Below are positions 19,344 through 31,359 of a stretch of 64,000 nucleotides of DNA, piece after piece. The stretch spans positions 434,001 to 498,000 of the forward strand of contig OZ255706.1 in the NCBI GenBank assembly GCA_965277025.1, in the 5' to 3' direction. This DNA comes from Methylomarinum sp965277025 (GTDB lineage: Bacteria; Pseudomonadota; Gammaproteobacteria; Methylococcales; Methylomonadaceae). The notes under the pieces were generated by a model. That model saw only the letters and a list, made by a program, of their open reading frames with translations. It was not told where the DNA came from and ran no database searches. The translations under genes and the position numbers were made by a program. Each line of letters begins with the position of its first letter. Within the stretch, counting starts at the first letter, position 1.

Positions 19344-19414
19344 CCGCGGGTATACGGCATCTTCACCGCAATTTCAATTTCACTGAGTCTCGGGTGGAGA
19401 CAGTGTGGCCATCG

Positions 19415-19765
<351 letters not shown>

Positions 19766-19807
19766 ACTTTATAAAACGATTAAGTGGTCAGGTAACCCCA
19801 TCAATTA

Positions 19808-19842
<35 letters not shown>

Positions 19843-20482
19843 GTCCACTTTCGTGTTTGCAGAGTGCTATGTTTTTGCTAAACAGTCGCAGCCACCAGTT
19901 TAATGCTACCTCCTTCCACTCCAGCCGCAAGGGCCTTCACGTACCAGAGGCGTACCTTCTCCCGAAGTTACGGTACCATTTTGCCTGGTTCCTTCACCCG
20001 AGTTCTCTCAAGCGCCTTAGAATTCTCATCCCACCCACCTGTGTCGGTTTGGGGTACGGCTCGTCATAACATGATGCTTAGAGGTTTTTCTTGGAAGCCG
20101 GGCATCAATCACTTCGCACTCTTAAATGAGTGCTTCGTCATCACGCCTCAGGATTAGCATGGAACCGGATTTACCTAATTCCACTCCCTACACGCTTAAA
20201 CTACCTATTCCAACAGGCAGCTGACCTAGCCTTCTCCGTCACCCCATCGCAGTTATAACAAGTACAGGAATATTAACCTGTTTTCCATCGACTACGCCTT
20301 TCGGCCTCGCCTTAGGTGCCGACTAACCCTGCGTCGATTAGCGTTGCGCAGGAAACCTTGGGCTTTCGGCGTGGGGGTTTTTCACCCCCATTATCGTTAC
20401 TCATGTCAGCATTCGCACTTCTGATACCTCCAGCAAGCCTCTCGACTCACCTTCGCAGGCGTACAGAACGCTCCTCTACCGC

Positions 20483-20913
20483 GTCAGGCGACAGACTGCA
20501 GGAAACAGGTTTCAGGTTTGTTTCGATGAAAGACTTTTATTGAGACCATTGAGCATTTTAGCGATTTCTTGATATTCATCTCGCCATTCTTGCCATTGTT
20601 TCTGGTCTATATAGTCCAAGTCATATAGGTATCTGACCCATACGCGCATTTCGTCGGCTGAACCTAAAGCAATATGTATATATCGCCTGAATTCCGCATT
20701 AGATCTACGCTTACCATAACCTTCTGCCAAATTGACTGCTATGGATTTACTGGCTCTTCTTATTTGATCGGCCAGTCCATATTGTTCTGTTTTCGGCAAT
20801 TCAAGACTCTTACGATGTATTTCCAAAGAGATTTTATACGCTCGTTGAAATACGTCTAAGTCTTCGAAGGTTGTTTTCATCTGTTTCCTGTTCCCTGTAG
20901 TCTGTCACCTGAC
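20483..20913 (-). other. Intervening sequence in 23S helix 45
   Basis: The insert (about 431 bp) lies between CTCCTCTACCGC and ACCCGTAGCTTCGGT, replacing the small H45 hairpin, a classical site for bacterial 23S intervening sequences. Its ends pair as GTCAGG-GACAGACT-CAGG with the complement at 20881-20913, with a few mismatches. Both arms are built of CAGGNNN heptamers. It carries the four-helix-bundle IVS gene. RNase III removal is expected from the family. Confidence 0.93.
20512..20880 (-). CDS. 23S rRNA intervening-sequence protein (four-helix bundle)
   Basis: A 122-residue, mostly helical protein with the family signature: FEDLDVFQRAYKISLEIHRK at the N-terminus, then YGLADQIRRASKSIAVNLAE, GYGKRRSNAEFRRYIHIALG and SADEMRVWVRYLYDLDYID. 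It belongs to the four-helix-bundle family found in bacterial 23S intervening sequences, whose members form pentamers; the biochemical role is unknown. It lies in the sense direction within the H45 insert, enclosed by its paired arms. It is complete. Confidence 0.93.
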   Translation of the reverse strand: MKTTFEDLDVFQRAYKISLEIHRKSLELPKTEQYGLADQIRRASKSIAVNLAEGYGKRRSNAEFRRYIHIALGSADEMRVWVRYLYDLDYIDQKQWQEWRDEYQEIAKMLNGLNKSLSSKQT

Positions 20914-20969
20914 ACCCGTAGCTTCGGTACATAGCTTAGCCCCGGTAAATCTTCCGCGCAGGCCGACTC

Positions 20970-21034
<65 letters not shown>

Positions 21035-21525
21035 GGCCTTCCCACATCGTTTTCCACTGAGCTATGATTTTGGGACCTTAGCTGACGGTCTGGGCTGTTT
21101 CCCTTTCCACGACGGACCTTATCACCCGCCGTGTGTCTCCCGTGCTCAAACTTGTTGGTATTCGGAGTTTGCATCGGTTTGGTAAGTCGGGATGACCCCC
21201 TAGCCGAAACAGTGCTCTACCCCCAACAGTTATACACGAGGCGCTACCTAAATAGCTTTCGAGGAGAACCAGCTATCTCCGGGCTTGATTAGCCTTTCAC
21301 TCCGATCCACAGCTCATCCGCTCATTTTTCAACATAAGTCGGTTCGGTCCTCCAGTTGGTATTACCCAACCTTCAACCTGGCCATGGATAGATCGCCCGG
21401 TTTCGGGTCTACACCTTGCGACTAAACGCGCAGTTAACACTCGCTTTCGCTACGCCTCCCCTAGTCGGTTAAGCTTGCCACAAAATGTAAGTCGCTGACC
21501 CATTATACAAAAGGTACGCAGTCAC

Positions 21526-21738
21526 TCCGTCACTCAATCACTCTCGTGATTGGGTGACTCCGTTCCAGGTGTCAGGCAACAGGAATCAGGTAACAGTGAG
21601 CTGTGTGCTACGCACGCTATCTTTTTTGCTTTTTAAAATAACGTCGCTTGCGACTCAACTCGCTGTTTCCTGTTTCCTGCAATCTGTTCCCTGCTGTGGG
21701 ACGAAGTCACTCAATCGTAAAAACGATTGAGTGACGGA
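21526..21738 (-). other. Intervening sequence in 23S helix 25, without a gene
   Basis: About 213 bp replace the tip of H25 between GGTACGCAGTCAC and GCTCCCACTGC. The outer arms TCCGTCACTCAATC and GATTGAGTGACGGA pair perfectly over 14 bp. Inside are a hairpin at 21531-21556, a hairpin at 21706-21735, and two facing arrays of five heptamers (CAGGNNN at 21566-21600 and its inverse at 21659-21693). No credible ORF is present, so it looks like a deletion derivative of a gene-bearing insert. Confidence 0.88.
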
Positions 21739-22463
21739 GCTCCCACTGCTTGTACGCATACGGTTTCAGGATCTATTTCACTCCCCTCTCCGGGGTTCTT
21801 TTCGCCTTTCCCTCACGGTACTGGTTCACTATCGGTCAGTAAGGAGTATTTAGCCTTGGAGGAGGGTCCCCCCATGTTCAGTCAAAGTTTCACGTGCTCC
21901 GACCTACTCGATTTCATCCAGCCTCAGTTTTCGTGTACTGGGCTATCACCGTCTATGGCTGCTCTTTCCAGGGCATTCCACTAACTGAGGCTGGACTTAA
22001 GGGCTACTCCCCGTTCGCTCGCCGCTACTTAGGGAATCTCGGTTGATTTCTTTTCCTCGGGGTACTTAGATGTTTCAGTTCTCCCGGTTCGCCTCTCTAC
22101 CCCTATGTATTCAGGGTAGGATAATCTGCTTACGCAGATTGGGTTTCCCCATTCGGAAATCCACGGATCATAGAAAGTTTGCATTCTCCCCGTGGCTTAT
22201 CGCATGCTACAACGTCCTTCTTCGCCTCTTACTGCCCAGGCATCCACCGTATGCGCTTATTCACTTGACCATATAACCCGAATCAGTCTGTGTCGGATAC
22301 TCTTCGTATCTTCTCAGCCCGCTGTGTTATATGTGTCAGCTGACATTTTCGCTTTTTCTGCTTGAGAACTCATTAGCATCGTTTCAATAGTCGCCTATCG
22401 ATTCGATGTAACTCGTTTGTGCTTTATTCTAAAAAAGAATAAAACGTTTACAGATTTCCACAT

Positions 22464-22475
22464 TGTTAAAGAGCT
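22464..22475 (-). promoter_or_regulatory. boxA antitermination element before 23S
   Basis: On the minus strand AGCTCTTTAACA matches the boxA consensus (TGCTCTTTAACA). It sits in the tRNA-Ala/23S spacer, the expected place for NusB-S10 loading before the 23S gene. Confidence 0.75.
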
Positions 22476-22562
22476 ATTCGTTTAAAAAACGAATTCTATC
22501 GATTCTTTTTTGAAGAATGGATAGAATCGGTCTTTTTACCGCTTGCCTTTTTGCCATTTAAA

Positions 22563-22638
22563 TGGTGGAGCCAGGGAGGATCGAACTCCCGACCTCCTGC
22601 GTGCAAGGCAGGCGCTCTCCCAGCTGAGCTATGGCCCC
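22563..22638 (-). tRNA. tRNA-Ala (anticodon TGC)
   Basis: The reverse complement starts GGGGCCATAGCTCAGCTGGG, has the anticodon loop CTTGCAC, the T loop TTCGATC and an encoded CCA. At 76 nt it is the standard tRNA of the 16S-23S spacer. Confidence 0.96.
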
Positions 22639-22642
22639 GTGT

Positions 22643-22729
22643 CAGACTTCAGGTAACAGGTAACAGGAATCAGGCCACTTTTGTCTGACGCGCGTTTTCT
22701 GTTACCTGTTGCCTGATCCCGGTTACCTG
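22643..22729. repeat. Inverted arrays of CAGGNNN heptamers between tRNA-Ala and tRNA-Ile
   Basis: From 22643 five units run CAGACTT CAGGTAA CAGGTAA and CAGGAAT CAGGCCA. From 22695 to 22729 the inverse units run TTTTCTG TTACCTG TTGCCTG and ATCCCGG TTACCTG. The two arrays can pair as an imperfect hairpin. They are the same repeat style as the arms of the H45 and H25 inserts. Confidence 0.8.
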
Positions 22730-22731
22730 AG

Positions 22732-22808
<77 letters not shown>

Positions 22809-22873
22809 AGGCTCATCTCTTCCAATCGAAATAATTTGTTGTGAGTACTTATGACGGCTTTTAGCTGTCTTTG

Positions 22874-24507
<1,634 letters not shown>

Positions 24508-24665
24508 AATAATGTTTGTGACTTATAAGATTAGTCACCAATCTTGGCTCGACCCAGAATCAACGTAAATTCTGTCGCAAGAATTGACATGAGTTTCTGT
24601 GTCGAATATCTTAAAATCGCTAAAATATCCATCACAAATACCCACACAAATTATTTCGATTGTTT

Positions 24666-24677
24666 TGTTAAAGAGCG
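24666..24677 (-). promoter_or_regulatory. boxA antitermination element in the 16S leader
   Basis: On the minus strand CGCTCTTTAACA lies between the promoter and the 16S 5' end. It matches boxA and should load the Nus antitermination complex. Confidence 0.75.
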
Positions 24678-24720
24678 TGACCGGCAACCGGTCTGGAGCA
24701 CTGCTCCGTTGAGTCCGACC

Positions 24721-24748
24721 ATTATACAGAGTCAAAACTCACTGTCAA
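24721..24748 (-). promoter_or_regulatory. rRNA operon promoter (sigma-70)
   Basis: On the minus strand a perfect -35 TTGACA (24748-24743) and a perfect -10 TATAAT (24726-24721) are separated by 16 bp. A/T-rich sequence upstream (24749-24780) could serve as an UP element. It lies about 215 bp before the 16S gene and downstream of tyrS. Confidence 0.9.
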
Positions 24749-24880
24749 CATCCTTTTCCAAAAAACTTGAAGAATAAACATGAACACTTCAAATCCACCT
24801 GCCTTCCTGGCCTCCCCCGTGGCATTTACCCCGAAAGAGCCGGTCATTATACGCAGCTTTTTACTATTGTCAAAGCTTTT

Positions 24881-26077
24881 TTAATTGTTTATCTCAACCC
24901 GGGCAAATCTGCGTTTGCCCACTTGATAAACATGCTTGGAACCGACAGGAATTGCGACTTTCGGATCTGATATTTTTTCACCGTCTATTTTAACCGCGCC
25001 TTGCTTTATCATACGAATAGCTTCTGAAGTACTTTTAACCAACCCTGCATCTTTTAATAGATTGGCAATTGGATACTCATTTTCCGTCACCTTCAGTTTT
25101 ACCTCGTCCATTTCATCAGGCATTGCACCACGCTGAAACCGGGCCTCGAAATTTTCCAATGCTTTTTTAGCCGCATCCAGTCCATGAAAACGTTCGATAA
25201 TTTCTTGCGCAAGTAAAACTTTGTAGTTTCTGGGATTTTCTCCTTCTTCACAAGATTTTTGCCAGCCACGGATGTCACTCATCGGCTTGAAACTTAACAA
25301 CTCATAATAGCGCCACATCAATTCATCCGAAATCGACATAATCTTGCCAAACATATCATCCGGCTTGTCGGCAATACCGATATAATTATTCAATGATTTG
25401 GACATTTTTTGTACGCCATCCAGTCCTTCAAGGATTGGCATTGTAATAATCGTTTGTGGTTTTTGGCCCTCTGATTCTTGTAATTGCCGCCCTACCAACA
25501 AATTAAACTTTTGATCGGTTCCTCCTAACTCAACGTCCGCTTTCATCATGACGGAATCGTATCCCTGGATCAACGGATATAAAAATTCATGAATGGCAAT
25601 TGGTTGCCCACCTTTGTATCGTTTGCTGAAATCATCTCGCTCCAGCATTCTGGCCACAGTATGTTTGGCTGCCAGCTGAATCATTTCAGCCGAGGTCATT
25701 TTTCCCATCCATTCCGAATTGAACAATACTTTGGTTTTTTCTGGATCCAGAATCTTGAAAACCTGTTCTTGATAAGTTTTGGCATTTTCAAGAACTTCTT
25801 CCTTGGTAAGCGCCTTCCGCGTTACGTTTTTACCTGTAGGGTCGCCAATCATGGCGGTGAAATCCCCAATAAGGAACAAGACTTCATGCCCCAAATCCTG
25901 AAATTGTTTTAATTTATTGATGAGTACGGTATGACCAAGATGCAGATCCGGTGCAGTTGGGTCAAAACCTGCTTTGATGCGTAACGGCCGTTCTTCTTCC
26001 AGTTTTTTGATCAGCTCGCTTTCCACCAAAATTTCATCCGCACCTCGCCGAATTTGCTCCAATATTTCTTGCTGCAA
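24881..26077 (-). CDS. tyrS: Tyrosyl-tRNA synthetase
   Basis: A 398-residue class I synthetase charging tRNA-Tyr. The HIGH-type motif is HLGHTVLINK and the KMSKS motif KMSKSLNN. The C-terminal S4 RNA-binding domain (LVKSTSEAIRMIKQGAVKID) is present. It is the expected length for the TyrZ-like type. It is divergent from the M23 peptidase gene, a common gammaproteobacterial arrangement, and ends 132 bp before the rRNA promoter. Confidence 0.97.
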   Translation of the reverse strand: MQQEILEQIRRGADEILVESELIKKLEEERPLRIKAGFDPTAPDLHLGHTVLINKLKQFQDLGHEVLFLIGDFTAMIGDPTGKNVTRKALTKEEVLENAKTYQEQVFKILDPEKTKVLFNSEWMGKMTSAEMIQLAAKHTVARMLERDDFSKRYKGGQPIAIHEFLYPLIQGYDSVMMKADVELGGTDQKFNLLVGRQLQESEGQKPQTIITMPILEGLDGVQKMSKSLNNYIGIADKPDDMFGKIMSISDELMWRYYELLSFKPMSDIRGWQKSCEEGENPRNYKVLLAQEIIERFHGLDAAKKALENFEARFQRGAMPDEMDEVKLKVTENEYPIANLLKDAGLVKSTSEAIRMIKQGAVKIDGEKISDPKVAIPVGSKHVYQVGKRRFARVEINN

Positions 26078-26216
26078 CTTGCTTCTCCGTACTAATAACT
26101 AAATCATATATTATAGAATAGTCACTCATCGCTTGAGAATAAATATTCATTTTGTTCTATAATTGCATGATATAAGGTCATCTTTTTTTCTTTTGATTCA
26201 ATTTTTGGTTCTATCT

Positions 26217-27521
26217 GTGAATAAACGTACTTTCAAGCTGAGCATGTTGATCATTAGTGTGCTTTTTACCATTACAGCATGCTATACCTTAATCAAACCC
26301 GATGAAAACACCAGTACTGAATTATCCTCACAGCCAATCTTACTATCCGCAGTCGTCACACCTGACATTTCTACGCCTGAAATTGAGGCTGTTTCTGATC
26401 AGAAAAAAAACATCTCCCTCAAACAAATTTCTCACCGCATTGAGAAAGGGGAAAATCTGTCAATCATTTTTGACAAAATGTCATTGAGTGCGAAAGACTT
26501 ATATAAAATCACTCATGCCAATGATTTAGGCAAACAATTTGCACATTTGAAAACCGGTAAAACACTGGTTGCAAAAACAGATAACGATGGGCAACTAATC
26601 GAATTACACTACCAAAAAAATCCAATTGATACGCTGATTGCAAAACGCCAAGACGATCAATTTCTGGTTGAGCTTATCAGTAAAGAAGTAGAAAACAGAC
26701 TCGCCAACGCTCATGCAACCATCCATTCCTCTTTATTTATTGATGGTAAAGAAGCGGGTTTAAATGATAATTTAATCATGCAACTGGCGAATATTTTTGC
26801 TTGGGATATAGATTTTACCTTAAATTTACGAGAAGGCGATCAGTTTACCGTCGTCTATGAAAAACACCTTGTCGACGGACAAGAAGTTGATGGCGGTGAA
26901 ATTGTTTCTGCTGAATTCGTCAATCAAGGGCATAGTTATACTGCTGTTCGTTTTGTTGAAGCGGATGGCTCAACGGGTTATTACACACCGGAAGGGAAAA
27001 GCCTGCGTAAAGCATTCATCCGTACACCGGTTGCTTTTGCCCGTATTAGCTCTCGCTTCAACTTGCGCCGTAAACATCCGGTACTGAATAGAATTCGAGC
27101 GCATAAAGGCGTGGATTATGCGGCCAGAACTGGTACCCCGGTTAAAACTACCGGCAACGGCAGAATTGTTTTTCGTGGTCGAAAAGGTGGCTATGGCCGC
27201 ACCATTATCGTTAAGCACGGACAAAAATACACTACGCTTTACGCCCATTTATCCCGATTTAAAAAAGGTTTGAAAACGGGTTCTCGAGTCAAACAAGGTC
27301 AGGTTATTGGTTATGTGGGAAAATCGGGACTGGCAACCGGACCGCATTTACATTATGAATTTCGCATCAATGGCAAACACAGTAATCCTTTAACGGTTAA
27401 ATTACCAAACAGCAAGCCAATTGATAAATCATTACTGGCTGAATTTAAAAGCCAAACTACGCCGCTCTTGGCGCAGTTGAATAAAGCCAAAGCCTCACAT
27501 TTGTTAGCACAGAACCAATGA
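26217..27521 (+). CDS. M23 family murein DD-endopeptidase (MepM-like)
   Basis: A membrane-anchored cell-wall hydrolase of about 434 residues. An N-terminal membrane segment (LSMLIISVLFTITACYTLI) is followed by an OapA/LysM-like region (ISHRIEKGENLSIIFDKM) and a C-terminal LytM domain with zinc ligands in HKGVDYAARTGTP, HLHYEF and the YAHLS motif. I prefer the GTG at 26217. A TATAAT at 26158-26163 would place transcription start near 26170, too close for the longer TTG start at 26163. It is followed after 4 bp by anmK; cleavage and recycling of peptidoglycan fit together. Confidence 0.9.
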   Translation: MNKRTFKLSMLIISVLFTITACYTLIKPDENTSTELSSQPILLSAVVTPDISTPEIEAVSDQKKNISLKQISHRIEKGENLSIIFDKMSLSAKDLYKITHANDLGKQFAHLKTGKTLVAKTDNDGQLIELHYQKNPIDTLIAKRQDDQFLVELISKEVENRLANAHATIHSSLFIDGKEAGLNDNLIMQLANIFAWDIDFTLNLREGDQFTVVYEKHLVDGQEVDGGEIVSAEFVNQGHSYTAVRFVEADGSTGYYTPEGKSLRKAFIRTPVAFARISSRFNLRRKHPVLNRIRAHKGVDYAARTGTPVKTTGNGRIVFRGRKGGYGRTIIVKHGQKYTTLYAHLSRFKKGLKTGSRVKQGQVIGYVGKSGLATGPHLHYEFRINGKHSNPLTVKLPNSKPIDKSLLAEFKSQTTPLLAQLNKAKASHLLAQNQ

Positions 27522-27525
27522 AATC

Positions 27526-28632
27526 ATGCCCGATTTATTTATCGGCCTGATGTCAGGGACCAGCCTCGATGGTATCGATGCTGGTCTTGTTGATTTTAGT
27601 GAAGATAAATGCCAGATACTGGACTTTCTTTACCTGCCTTTCTCAGCCGATTTCAAGCAAAAACTTAACAATCTCTGCCGAACAGATCGGCCTGTTTTTT
27701 TACATGACTACGGTAAACTCGATCAGCAACTTGGCGAACTTTTCGCCGACGCTACATTAACATTACTGCAAAAAGCGAATATCCAGCCAACACAGGTGAC
27801 CGCAATTGGCAGTCATGGACTGACTACACACCACGCCCCAGACAGGGACCACCCTTTCTCGTTACAAATCGGCGACCCAAATATAATTGCCGAAAAAACG
27901 GGAATAACGACAGTAAGTGACTTCCGTCGCCGAGATATCGCCGCAGCAGGACAAGGCGCACCATTAGTTCCAGGGTTTCACCAATATTTATTTGCCGATC
28001 ATCAACCAATTTGTATTATCAATATAGGCGGCATTGCCAATATCAGCATCATACAAAACAACAAAACACTGGGTTTCGATACCGGCCCCGGCAACACTTT
28101 ACTGGATTATTGGATCGAGAAAAAAAAACATTATCCCTATGATGAAAACGGCGCATGGGCACAGTCCGGTAAAACTAACAATGACTTACTTAAACAACTA
28201 AAAAGTGACCCCTATTTTGCTCTCTCACCTGCTAAAAGCACAGGTAAAGAATATTTCTCACCAGCCTGGCTGGAGCAACATTTAGCCGACTTTAGTTTTT
28301 GCTCTGACGAAGATATTCAAGCAACATTATGTCAACTGACCGCCGACACGATTTGTGAAGCTATTAAGCAATATGGACCGGAATGTGAACAGGGAATTGT
28401 TTGCGGTGGTGGAAGCCATAATGCTTATCTAATGGGATTATTGCAACAGAATCTTCATTGTCCAGTTACCGATAGCAGTCCCTATGGTATTCATGCCGAC
28501 CAGGTTGAGGCTGTTGCTTTTGCCTGGCTGGCAAGACAGACACTCAACCGCTTACCCGGCAATATTTGCTCGGCGACTGGCGCCAGTCATCCAGTCGTAT
28601 TAGGTGGAATATATCCTGGCAGTAATTACTAG
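27526..28632 (+). CDS. anmK: Anhydro-N-acetylmuramic acid kinase
   Basis: A 368-residue sugar kinase that converts anhydro-MurNAc plus ATP to MurNAc-6-phosphate during peptidoglycan recycling. The N-terminal GLMSGTSLDGIDAGLVDF, the GFDTGPGNTLLDYWI motif and the C-terminal GGGSHNAYLM are diagnostic. It is co-transcribed with the upstream M23 peptidase. Its TAG stop uses the TA target duplicated by the IS630 insertion plus the first base of the element; the restored original junction also reads TAG, so the protein is unchanged. Confidence 0.96.
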   Translation: MPDLFIGLMSGTSLDGIDAGLVDFSEDKCQILDFLYLPFSADFKQKLNNLCRTDRPVFLHDYGKLDQQLGELFADATLTLLQKANIQPTQVTAIGSHGLTTHHAPDRDHPFSLQIGDPNIIAEKTGITTVSDFRRRDIAAAGQGAPLVPGFHQYLFADHQPICIINIGGIANISIIQNNKTLGFDTGPGNTLLDYWIEKKKHYPYDENGAWAQSGKTNNDLLKQLKSDPYFALSPAKSTGKEYFSPAWLEQHLADFSFCSDEDIQATLCQLTADTICEAIKQYGPECEQGIVCGGGSHNAYLMGLLQQNLHCPVTDSSPYGIHADQVEAVAFAWLARQTLNRLPGNICSATGASHPVVLGGIYPGSNY

Positions 28633-29944
28633 TGCAAACAAGCGCAAGTTCTCACTCTATTGAGTAAGTGGCTTAGCCTGATACGTCCAACGAAAAGGCT
28701 TAGCCATGGTTTCATTGAAATATTTTATGAAATCCGCTATTTTTTGTTTAAATCCTCTTTAGATTTAAAGTTGCCGCGCCGGATTACTTTACGCATTAAA
28801 ATAGAAAACCAGATCTCTATCTGATTAAGCCATGAACAATGCTTAGGGGGTAAAATGAAAAACAACCGGATGGTTTGAGTTAGTCAAAAAAGTAGTACGA
28901 CTTTCCATTGATTTCAAAATACCCTCTTTTCCTTTAACCCCCTGATTCTCCTGAATACGAAATTTTTTCGGCAATTAATCGAACCACCGATTCTGAACAA
29001 TGTGTATTGAGATTATCCATGACTAAATGCCAATGGGTTTGTTTGGGTTGTTGATGAAAAAGCAGGTTCAAAAACTCGGCAAAATCTTGCTCTGTTCGAG
29101 TTTCTCCTATACTTCCCATTACTTCTCCCGTGTCCACATCAAAACCTGCAATCAAGGTCTGGGTACCATGTCGAATGTATTCAAATTCTTGTCGTTCAAC
29201 TTTTCCTTTCTTCATCGGCAATATCTGCGCTGCTCGCTCTAAAGCTTGAATCCCTGTCATTTCATCAATCGAAATCGTTTTGATGCCTTGCGCTTCCCGC
29301 TCCAAAGCCCGTTGGCAGGTTTCGCAAATATCTTGACACTTCTCGTCGAAGTATTCATCTTTTTTTGCCGTCAACCAGCCTTTCATCCGGTGGGGTTGCA
29401 GGTCCGCTTCTTTTTAAAAAGCGCCCAACAGAGCGCTGTGAAATATAATCAACAATGCCCCGTTTTATCGCTTCATCGGCTATTTCTTGTTGCGTCCAAT
29501 GAGTGATCGGGCGTTGACTATCCTCTGGGCGTTCGCAGGCTATCGCGATAATGCTGCAAATTTGCTCCGCCGTATAGATAGCAGGCGCACCGCTTCGCGG
29601 TGCATCTTGAAGCCGGGCTAAAGGATTTTCTTGTTCACTGTTCTGTAACCGGCGTTTTCGCCAATTTTGAACAGTTGTCCGTCCAGTTTTTAACTGGCGC
29701 ATGGTTTCATGTACACTAATGCCTTCATCTGCCAACAATATAATACGGCAACGTGTCACCAAATTCTGAGGACTTGTATGTTTACGCACTGTGCCTTGCA
29801 ATAACGTGCGTTGTTCTTCTGTTAAACTGATTGGGGCTGCTGTTAGACGTGGCATGATATCACCTGCTGAATTTAATATAGTATTATTCAGCATATTACA
29901 ATATATTCCTCATAAATAGCATTGGTGTTTTCGCTTATGTGCAC
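28632..29944 (-). mobile_element. IS630-family element, decayed
   Basis: The ends GTGCAAACAAGCGCAA (28632) and, inverted, GTGCACATAAGCGAAA (ending 29944) form a terminal repeat. Both are flanked by TA (28630-28631 and 29945-29946), the target always duplicated by this family. It separates anmK from erpA. Confidence 0.85.
28657..29855 (-). pseudogene. IS630-family transposase, multiple frameshifts
   Basis: From MPRLTAAPISLTEEQ (ATG at 29855) the HTH part is readable to about 29390. The DDE core (KTISIDEMTGIQALERAAQ and HLVMDNLNTHCSE) follows in another frame after an extra A. It then breaks again near 28965, 28845 and 28745, yet the C-terminal wording (ESRTTFLTNSNHPVVFHF; LNQIEIWFSILMRKVIRRGN; FNETMAKPFRWTYQAKPLTQ) is still visible. 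At least four frameshifts make a functional product impossible. Confidence 0.88.
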
Positions 29945-29948
29945 TAGG

Positions 29949-30065
29949 AGGCTGTCGGGGTGGCGTATTTTTCCGCTCTTTTTCGTTGCGTAGTACCACT
30001 TAGCGCTTCAAAAGAGCGAGAAAATCCACTCGATTTCCCACTCGTACCTCATAAACCGACAGCCT
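29949..30065. repeat. Possible MITE-like repeat (117 bp)
   Basis: AGGCTGTCGG at 29949 is repeated inverted as CCGACAGCCT ending at 30065. The enclosed 97 bp are non-coding. It lies between the IS630 element and erpA. Only one copy is in the window, so mobility is a guess. Confidence 0.35.
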
Positions 30066-30131
30066 GCCTGGGATTCCATTAAGCTATAGAATCATTAACT
30101 ATTGCTGATTTAATGGATAAAGAAATATTGT

Positions 30132-30464
30132 CTACGGAGAAAAGGATGAACCGCAGCCACAAGTAGTCGAGGCATTAGGGTTTCGAATAACAAACTGTGC
30201 ACCGGAAACATCCTCTTTATAATCGATTTCCGCACCTTTTAAATATTGGATACTCATTGAATCGATCAGAACGGTAACCCCACCATTTTCTACTTTGGTA
30301 TCATCTTCGTTGATCTCTTCATCAAAGGTAAATCCATACTGAAAACCTGAACATCCACCACCACTGATATACACTCTTAATTTCAGATTATCGTTACCTT
30401 CTTCTGAAATCAATTCCGCAACTTTTTTAGCCGCACTGTCTGTAAAAATAATTGGTTCCGCCAT
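30132..30464 (-). CDS. erpA: Iron-sulfur cluster insertion protein ErpA
   Basis: A 110-residue A-type carrier that transfers Fe-S clusters to apoproteins such as isoprenoid synthesis enzymes. The three ligand cysteines are in GGGCSGFQYGF and TTCGCGSSF. Length and termini are normal for ErpA/IscA-type proteins, and the Glu/Asp-rich insert EEINEDDTKVE points to ErpA. In relatives it lies near tyrS/anmK, as here once the IS630 element is ignored. Confidence 0.93.
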   Translation of the reverse strand: MAEPIIFTDSAAKKVAELISEEGNDNLKLRVYISGGGCSGFQYGFTFDEEINEDDTKVENGGVTVLIDSMSIQYLKGAEIDYKEDVSGAQFVIRNPNASTTCGCGSSFSP

Positions 30465-30566
30465 ATTGAACTCTTAATCAAAAAAACAGATTATGACTAT
30501 ACCCAGCATTTTAGTCAACTTTAGAGGATAGAAAAAATCCCCCTAAAAACAAAGCGCTCGTTTTGA

Positions 30567-30607
30567 TTATGGAATCACTGATTTGTTCAGTACTTCTTTA
30601 TAGATTT
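30567..30607. repeat. Intergenic palindromic repeat, copy 1
   Basis: GGAATCACTGATTTGTTCAG followed by TACTTCTTTATAG resembles the units at 33541-33627 and 42612-42663. It is a short intergenic repeat family of REP type. Confidence 0.5.
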
Positions 30608-31359
30608 AAAGTTATTTGCTGTTGGTCATCCTTCCCGCCATATCCATCCAATTTGTCCCAAACGCCAGCCTCATGCGCGAGTTGCAGGAAATTTCCAGAA
30701 CGGCTGGTCATTTCTGAAGCAACCAGAATCACCCAATGACAAAGCGCGTGAGAAACCATAAAACTGCTGCATTCGGCTGGCGCATAAATGGCTGTATCGT
30801 TGGCGCTGCCCGGGGTTTTGCAGCGAAGCTTTTATCGCCAGCGTGGCGACGGCGGCATTATATAGCGCATTTTGTACACCATGTGAAAAAATAGGATCGA
30901 CAAAGGCGGCGGCATCACCAATACAATAATAATTTTCACCACAAATATTTTCGGAATAATAGAAATAATCGGGTCGGTATTGCAACGACCCTTCGATAAA
31001 GCGCGCTGATTCCAGCAATTGACTGATATAAGGCAAACGTTGACAGGTTTGCTCGAAATAAACCTCGCGTTGCCGCTTATCCATACCCCGCGTGCTCTCT
31101 GTCGGCAACACCAAACCGACACTGGTTTTGCCTCGCTGCACAATATGCCATAACCAGCCACCATCGACTGACATAACGAAGGTAACCGGCTTCATTTCCT
31201 TCAATGCCGATTCAGGATGGCTTTTTCGATCCACCCCAATATAACGCGACCCTTCAAAATATCCCCAAAGGGATAAAAAATTCATTTCACTGCTGATGAT
31301 TCGCCGGCTGTTGAATTGCCCCGCCAATAACGCGCTATGTCCGCTGGCGTCAATTATAT

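Noticed and set aside
26163..26216. Upstream TTG start for the M23 peptidase
   Set aside because: It overlaps a TATAAT -10 element and lacks a ribosome binding site, so the GTG at 26217 is preferred.
28657..29855. Programmed frameshift in the IS630 transposase
   Set aside because: Several further frameshifts downstream show simple decay.
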